Assembly (NCBI GenBank): GCA_003152315.1
Contig: PLZV01000030.1
Coordinates: 227,248 to 291,247 of the forward strand
Length of the DNA: 64,000 nucleotides
Source of the DNA: Verrucomicrobiota bacterium
GTDB lineage: Bacteria; Verrucomicrobiota; Verrucomicrobiia; Palsa-1439
Direction: 5' to 3'
Shown here: positions 59,685 to 64,000 of the stretch, piece after piece
Layout: every line of letters starts with the position of its first letter
Position numbering within the stretch: the first letter of the stretch is position 1
Position numbers and translations under genes: made by a program
Notes under the pieces: model-generated
Database searches by the model: none
What the model was told of the DNA's origin: nothing
What the model saw: only the letters and a program-made list of their open reading frames with translations

Positions 59685-60911
59685 CTACGCATTCTCAAAC
59701 GTCAACACGCGGATCTTCTTCTCGCGGAGTTTGAGGACCAACTCCGCGATGTGATCGTGGCCGCGCGTTTCCAGAATCCAATCGATCTCCACGCCACCGG
59801 GCTCGACGCGACCAAACGAGCGGTTGTGGCGCACATCTTTCACACTGGCGCCACAGTCAGCGATGATGCGACCGATGGCGGCGAGCTGGCCGGGTTTGTC
59901 ACTGACGAATGTGCGCAGCCAGGCCAATCGGCCATCCTTCACCAGACCGCGCTCGATGATATTGGACATCATATTCACATCGATGTTGCCCCCGGAAAGC
60001 GGCAGCACGATGGTCTTCCCGCGTAAATCCACTTTCCCCGTGAACATTGCCGCCAGGGGCGTCGCGCCTGCGCCTTCGACGACAGTTTTCTCCACCTCCA
60101 GTAACATAAGAATCGCCTTCGCGATTTCGTCTTCCGTAACCGTCACCATCTCGTCGATCACCGGTGCCGCGATTTCCAGCGCATTCACGCCGACGCAATT
60201 CACAGCCAACCCATCCGCGATGGTCGGCGCTACTTCAATAGTGACGGGTTTACGCGCCTTCAATGCCGCTACCATCGACGCGTACCGCTCGGGCTCGACG
60301 CCAATGACCTTCGCTTCTGGCCGCAGGGCTTTTATCGCCGTGCCTACGCCCGCAATCAATCCGCCACCGCCGACCGGCACAATCACAGCATCCAGATTCG
60401 GCACGCTCTCAACAATCTCCAGCCCGAGGGTTCCTTGTCCTTCGATTACCGCCAGGTCATCGAACCCGTGGATAAATACCCGACTTTCCTCGCGCTCGAT
60501 CTCGCGAGCCTTGCTCAGCGCGTCTGCATACGTATCGCCGTAAAGCACGATGGTTGCACCGAGACGGCGGACGTTCGACTGCTTAATAAGCGGCGCACCC
60601 TTCGGCATGACTATCGTGGCCGGGATGCCCAGCTTCTTTGCCTGGTACGCAACGCCCAACCCGTGATTGCCCGCGCTCGGTGTGACCACTCCGTGTTTCC
60701 GTTCCGTGGCGGTGAGTTGCACGAGCTTGTTGGCCGCGCCACGCTCCTTGAAAGAGCCGGTGGCCTGCAGATTATCGAGCTTCACGAAGACGCGCGCCCC
60801 GAATATCTCGCTCAAGCGAACGGAGAATTCGCATGGCGTCCGCGCAATATACTGACCAATCCGCTTCTGTGCTTGCTGTATCGACTGGAGGGAAAGCTTC
60901 GCCGTCGTCAT
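59685..60911 (-). CDS. ilvA: Threonine ammonia-lyase (threonine dehydratase)
   Basis: 408-aa PLP enzyme converting L-threonine to 2-oxobutanoate and ammonia, the first step of isoleucine synthesis or a catabolic route. The start at ATG 60911 (MTTAKLSLQSIQQAQKRIGQ) fits the fold; an upstream ATG at 60947 does not. The PLP Lys lies in ATGSFKERGAANKL, the cofactor phosphate loop in PVGGGGLIAGVG, and substrate contacts in SAGNHGLGVAYQ. The C-terminal ~75 residues form a single ACT domain (RTFVSDKPGQLAAIGRIIAD), as in the short catabolic-type or single-ACT enzymes. Confidence 0.93.
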   Translation of the reverse strand: MTTAKLSLQSIQQAQKRIGQYIARTPCEFSVRLSEIFGARVFVKLDNLQATGSFKERGAANKLVQLTATERKHGVVTPSAGNHGLGVAYQAKKLGIPATIVMPKGAPLIKQSNVRRLGATIVLYGDTYADALSKAREIEREESRVFIHGFDDLAVIEGQGTLGLEIVESVPNLDAVIVPVGGGGLIAGVGTAIKALRPEAKVIGVEPERYASMVAALKARKPVTIEVAPTIADGLAVNCVGVNALEIAAPVIDEMVTVTEDEIAKAILMLLEVEKTVVEGAGATPLAAMFTGKVDLRGKTIVLPLSGGNIDVNMMSNIIERGLVKDGRLAWLRTFVSDKPGQLAAIGRIIADCGASVKDVRHNRSFGRVEPGGVEIDWILETRGHDHIAELVLKLREKKIRVLTFENA

Positions 60912-60975
60912 GTGCGGGAGTCTAACGGAATCACCTCGCGACCGCAACGGCTCGTGAGTCCCACGCGAAAACCGC

Positions 60976-61179
60976 TTATGGCTTCGGCGCAGCGGCGCCG
61001 GTAGAATTTGTCTGTCCGTTCATCGACGAAGAGTTACCAGGAGGTCCCAGCAGTGAGCGCTTACTGCTATAGGAACTTGCCGGCGAAGCTTCGCACCCAG
61101 ATATGATCAAAGCCAAGCACCCCAACAACCCTACCAAACCAATCTGTTTCAGGATCTTTTCTCCGATGCGCATGCCCAT
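60976..61179 (-). CDS. Small putative lipoprotein
   Basis: 67 residues with a basic N-terminus and hydrophobic stretch ending in a lipobox (LIISGC, Cys at about 29), then a Ser/Pro-rich tail (ASPASSYSSKRSLLGPPGNS). This is the pattern of small envelope lipoproteins. ATG 61179 is preceded by ATAGGAA, giving little spacing; ATG 61173 is an alternative. It lies between ilvA and pgk, on the minus strand. No function can be given. Confidence 0.6.
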   Translation of the reverse strand: MGMRIGEKILKQIGLVGLLGCLALIISGCEASPASSYSSKRSLLGPPGNSSSMNGQTNSTGAAAPKP

Positions 61180-61322
61180 TTCCTATCACTATAGTAATGG
61201 TCGGACAAGCCGGGAATGAACTCACGAAGAGCGCAGCCGCCACGTTTTGAGTTTGACTCAGCGGCGTGATTCGATACCCTGCTCAGACCTCGTTTGTGTG
61301 GATTCTGCGGAGATTTTGAATT

Positions 61323-62522
61323 ATGGCGAAGCTTTCCATTGAAGATTTGAAGGACTTTCGAAACCAGCGCGTCCTGGTTCGCGTGGATTATAACGTGCCG
61401 CTCGATGAGAATGGCGGGATTACCGACGACAAACGCATCAAGGCGACCGTGCCGACGCTCGATCATCTGGTGAAGGGTGGGGCCAAGATCATCCTGTGCT
61501 CACATCTGGGCCGCCCGAAAGGCAAGCGGGACCCCAAACATAGCTTGCGGCCAGTGGCGCAGCGCCTGGCGGAGATCCTCGGCCGACCCGTCGCCTTTGT
61601 GGACGATTGCATTGGCGAGAAGGTGGATAAGACGATTGGAATCATGCAGCCGGGCGATGTGGTTCTTCTGGAAAACCTCCGTTTCTACGCCGAGGAAGAG
61701 AAAAACGACCCACCGTTCGCCGAGAAGCTTGCGAGGAATGCCGATTTGTATGTGAATGACGCTTTCGGCTCGGCCCACCGCGCCCATGCCTCGACAGAAG
61801 GCGTGGCACAAATAATCAAGAAACGTGGGGGTAACTGCGTAGCCGGCTTCCTGATGGAGAAAGAGTTGAAATACCTTGGAGGGGCACTTAGTTCCCCTAC
61901 TAGGCCGTTCGTTTGCATCCTCGGCGGAGCGAAGGTTTCGGACAAAATCGCAGTCATCGAGAACTTGCTTACGCAAGCCGATGCGATTCTCATCGGTGGT
62001 GCAATGGCGTACACGTTCTTAAAGGCGCAGGGATTTGGGGTTGGAAGTTCCCTTGTGGAGAACGACAAACTCGAAATGGCGAAGTCGTTGCTCGGCAAGG
62101 CGAAAGGTAAGACGTTCCTCTTGCCTAGCGATCACCTGCAAGCGACCAAGCCCACAGCGGGCGCGACGACCCGTATTACCGATGGGCCGAGCATTGAAGA
62201 CGGTTGGTGCGGCGTGGACATCGGTCCCGAGACGATTGCGCGCTACAATAGAGAGATCGCCTCGGCCAAGACCATCGTCTGGAACGGTCCCATGGGCATT
62301 TTTGAGATCCCCGAGTATTCGAAAGGCACGTTTGAGGTTGCCAGGGCCGTGGCCGGGAACAAAAATGCGATTTCGATCATCGGCGGCGGCGATAGCGCAA
62401 AGGCCGCGAAGAAGGCGGGCGTGGACAAACAGGTCACGTTCGTCAGTACCGGCGGGGGTGCATCCCTCGAGTTTTTGGAAGGGAAAGAATTGCCCGGCGT
62501 GGCCGCACTCAGCGACAAGTAA
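61323..62522 (+). CDS. pgk: Phosphoglycerate kinase
   Basis: 399-aa glycolytic enzyme, 1,3-bisphosphoglycerate + ADP to 3-phosphoglycerate + ATP, cytosolic. Typical N-terminus [20 protein letters not shown] and the signature [20 protein letters not shown], with the substrate block SHLGRPKG, hinge [11 protein letters not shown], and C-domain nucleotide loop [15 protein letters not shown] plus [13 protein letters not shown]. Length is standard (about 390-400). GGAG lies ~10 bp before the ATG. tpiA follows 20 bp downstream and secG next, the common pgk-tpiA-secG order. Confidence 0.97.
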   Translation: MAKLSIEDLKDFRNQRVLVRVDYNVPLDENGGITDDKRIKATVPTLDHLVKGGAKIILCSHLGRPKGKRDPKHSLRPVAQRLAEILGRPVAFVDDCIGEKVDKTIGIMQPGDVVLLENLRFYAEEEKNDPPFAEKLARNADLYVNDAFGSAHRAHASTEGVAQIIKKRGGNCVAGFLMEKELKYLGGALSSPTRPFVCILGGAKVSDKIAVIENLLTQADAILIGGAMAYTFLKAQGFGVGSSLVENDKLEMAKSLLGKAKGKTFLLPSDHLQATKPTAGATTRITDGPSIEDGWCGVDIGPETIARYNREIASAKTIVWNGPMGIFEIPEYSKGTFEVARAVAGNKNAISIIGGGDSAKAAKKAGVDKQVTFVSTGGGASLEFLEGKELPGVAALSDK

Positions 62523-62542
62523 TCATCAATCTGGCAAAATCA

Positions 62543-63313
62543 ATGAATTCAAATCGCAAACCGATTATCGCAGGCAACTGGAAGATGTACAAAACGGCGT
62601 CGGAAGCGCTCGCTCTGGTTAACGGACTTAAGAGCGAACTCGTCGGCGTGAGGGATTCGGACGTGGAGGCCGTGGTCTGTCCGCCGTTCACGGCGCTTTA
62701 CGCGGTGAGCACCCTGCTGCAGGAATCGAACATCCAGCTTGGCGCACAAAACGTACATTGGGAGAAGGAAGGCGCATTCACAGGCGAAATTGCCGCCCCG
62801 ATGCTCAAGGAGTTGGCTGTCCGTTATGCCATCGTCGGTCACAGCGAGCGGCGACAGTTCTTCGGCGAAACAAACGAAGGGGTCAATAAACGCGCCAAAG
62901 CCGCACTGGCCAATGGTATTCGCCCGATCATCTGCGTAGGCGAAATGCTCGCGCAACGTGAAGCCGGGCAGACGGAAGCGGTTGTGCGCGATCAGGTAAC
63001 GGGCGGTCTTGCAGGTTTCACCAAAGATGCTATGCTCGACGTGGTGATCGCGTATGAGCCCGTCTGGGCGATTGGTACGGGAAAAACAGCCACGCCCGCG
63101 CAGGCGCAGGAAGTACACGCGTTCATCCGTGAACTGCTCGCGGCAATGTTCGATTCGGTGGTGGCCGCCAAGGTGCGCATTCAGTATGGCGGCAGCGTAA
63201 AAGCGGCGAACGCGAAGGAATTGATGAGTCAGGCCGACATCGACGGCGCGCTGGTTGGCGGCGCGAGTCTGGAACCGAAAGGGTTCGCGGATATCATTAA
63301 AGCCACCCTATAG
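62543..63313 (+). CDS. tpiA: Triosephosphate isomerase
   Basis: 256-aa TIM-barrel enzyme interconverting dihydroxyacetone phosphate and glyceraldehyde 3-phosphate. All catalytic residues are visible: Lys in GNWKMYK, His in [13 protein letters not shown], Glu in [15 protein letters not shown], and the phosphate loop [15 protein letters not shown] with [13 protein letters not shown]. The typical length is 250. It is co-oriented with pgk and secG. Confidence 0.97.
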   Translation: MNSNRKPIIAGNWKMYKTASEALALVNGLKSELVGVRDSDVEAVVCPPFTALYAVSTLLQESNIQLGAQNVHWEKEGAFTGEIAAPMLKELAVRYAIVGHSERRQFFGETNEGVNKRAKAALANGIRPIICVGEMLAQREAGQTEAVVRDQVTGGLAGFTKDAMLDVVIAYEPVWAIGTGKTATPAQAQEVHAFIRELLAAMFDSVVAAKVRIQYGGSVKAANAKELMSQADIDGALVGGASLEPKGFADIIKATL

Positions 63314-63371
63314 TGCATGGGATTGGCGCAACGGTGGATATGAAGTCACCCGGCAAACGAAAGAAAGACTC

Positions 63372-63821
63372 ATGAATATTTTGATCGGAATTCTAACGGC
63401 GGTGCACGTGTTGGTGGCGTTATTTGTGATCGTGCTGGTGTTAATGCAGAAGTCGTCAGAGCAGGGCGTCGGCGCGGCATTTGGCGGCGGCGTGACCGAA
63501 ACCGTCTTCGGCGCGGGCACGACCACCGCATTGGTGCGGATGACGATTTATTGTGCGTGCGCGCTATTGGCAACGACATTGATCCTGGCCGTGCTACATT
63601 CGCATCGCGGAAAGGGAGGCGGCTCGCTGATGCAGCGCTCCCTCGCGACGATGCCGATGGCGCCCGCTCCACAATCGGCGTTCCCGCTCACAACACCGCC
63701 CTCCGCGCCGGCTCCATTCGAAACAGTCCCGGTGACGCCTGCAACGGCAACACAAGCTCCGGCGGCACAGCCGCAAGATGCGCCGGCCACGACCCCCGCC
63801 GCGCCAGAAAAGAAACCGTAG
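63372..63821 (+). CDS. secG: Preprotein translocase subunit SecG
   Basis: 149-aa small membrane protein of the SecYEG translocon. Two TM helices are visible (NILIGILTAVHVLVALFVIV and ALVRMTIYCACALLATTLIL), with the characteristic SecG motif LMQKSSEQGVGAAFGGG between them. ATG 63372 is chosen; the frame extends back into tpiA but those residues do not belong to SecG. The C-terminal ~60 residues form a Pro/Ala-rich tail, longer than in E. coli SecG (110 aa), as often seen in other phyla. Confidence 0.93.
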   Translation: MNILIGILTAVHVLVALFVIVLVLMQKSSEQGVGAAFGGGVTETVFGAGTTTALVRMTIYCACALLATTLILAVLHSHRGKGGGSLMQRSLATMPMAPAPQSAFPLTTPPSAPAPFETVPVTPATATQAPAAQPQDAPATTPAAPEKKP

Positions 63822-63839
63822 GTCTCTTAACGCTTCACG

Positions 63840-64000
63840 ATGCGCTCGCCCTTGGCGACTTCACGGTTACTAACAACAGTCGTTGTCGCCGTGATGTTGG
63901 TCGGGGCTTCGACGCGCGCTGCACAACTCCGCAACAACGTCCTGTATTCTGTCGGGGCAGATTTCAAAGGGTTTGATCCCGCAGATTCCGGTGATGTGAT
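63840..64000 (+). CDS. Start of a periplasmic substrate-binding protein, partial
   Basis: The frame from ATG 63840 is open to the right edge (53 codons). It begins MRSPLATSRLLTTVVVAVML, a Sec signal peptide ending AQ around residue 29, then RNNVLYSVGADFKGFDPADS. The segment resembles the start of family 5 extracellular solute-binding proteins (peptide/nickel ABC transporters), where an 'FDP' motif often follows the first strand. The gene lies 18 bp after secG. With so little sequence the family is tentative. Confidence 0.6.
   Translation, partial: MRSPLATSRLLTTVVVAVMLVGASTRAAQLRNNVLYSVGADFKGFDPADSGDV

Overview
The window looks like a chromosomal segment of a Gram-negative bacterium of the Verrucomicrobiota, probably related to Pedosphaera. 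This is inferred from content and not from any search. The supporting evidence is: LpxD and an MdtABC-type tripartite RND pump (outer membrane); a PEP-CTERM protein; large secreted proteins built from beta-propeller, PKD, ASPM/HYDIN-like and TSP3-like modules with a recurring C-terminal tail; a full MoxR-DUF58-BatABCDE operon; and dispersed hairpin repeats that translate into spurious 'KTNP/KNEP'-type peptides. No rRNA, tRNA, CRISPR array, insertion sequence or phage gene was found.

Layout. 0-7.2 kb (minus): mdtABC-like efflux operon, the last gene running off the left edge. 7.4-9.0 kb (minus): tandem-domain SGNH hydrolase. 9.0-9.8 kb: non-coding, with repeat element A. 9.8-13.0 kb: phospholipid and lipid A genes (psd, pssA, a LysE-type exporter, and lpxD on the other strand). 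13.0-16.9 kb: a small TadE-TadE-TadG/VWA pilin-like set bracketed by two copies of a palindromic repeat, then a sigma-like factor. 17-23.7 kb: a rhomboid-like membrane protein, two aldo/keto reductases, a Gfo/Idh-isomerase-isomerase operon and a PEP-CTERM protein. 23.7-35.5 kb: secreted carbohydrate-active and adhesive proteins (a beta-helix/propeller fusion, GH16, a PQQ-like propeller with PKD repeats, a pseudopilin, a DUF5060 glycosidase). 35.5-39.6 kb: D-tartrate dehydratase, DctA, a HAD hydrolase, an HNH protein and a CYTH protein. 39.6-44 kb (minus): a half-size EamA transporter, an RpoD-type sigma factor and two secreted proteins, with repeat B upstream. 44.5-50.6 kb: a PaoABC-like periplasmic molybdenum aldehyde oxidoreductase with accessory genes and a PQQ-type sugar dehydrogenase. 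50.7-58.3 kb: moxR/bat operon. 58.4-64 kb: central metabolism (transaldolase, threonine ammonia-lyase, pgk-tpiA-secG) and the start of a substrate-binding protein.

The genes suggest a heterotroph that degrades polysaccharides at the cell surface, imports sugars and C4-dicarboxylates, oxidises aldehydes and sugars in the periplasm, and feeds glycolysis and the pentose phosphate pathway. The most unusual signals are non-coding: the REP-like element pair (9.33-9.46 and 44.12-44.25 kb), whose three arms could form alternative hairpins, and the ~60-bp double palindrome bracketing the Tad-like genes.
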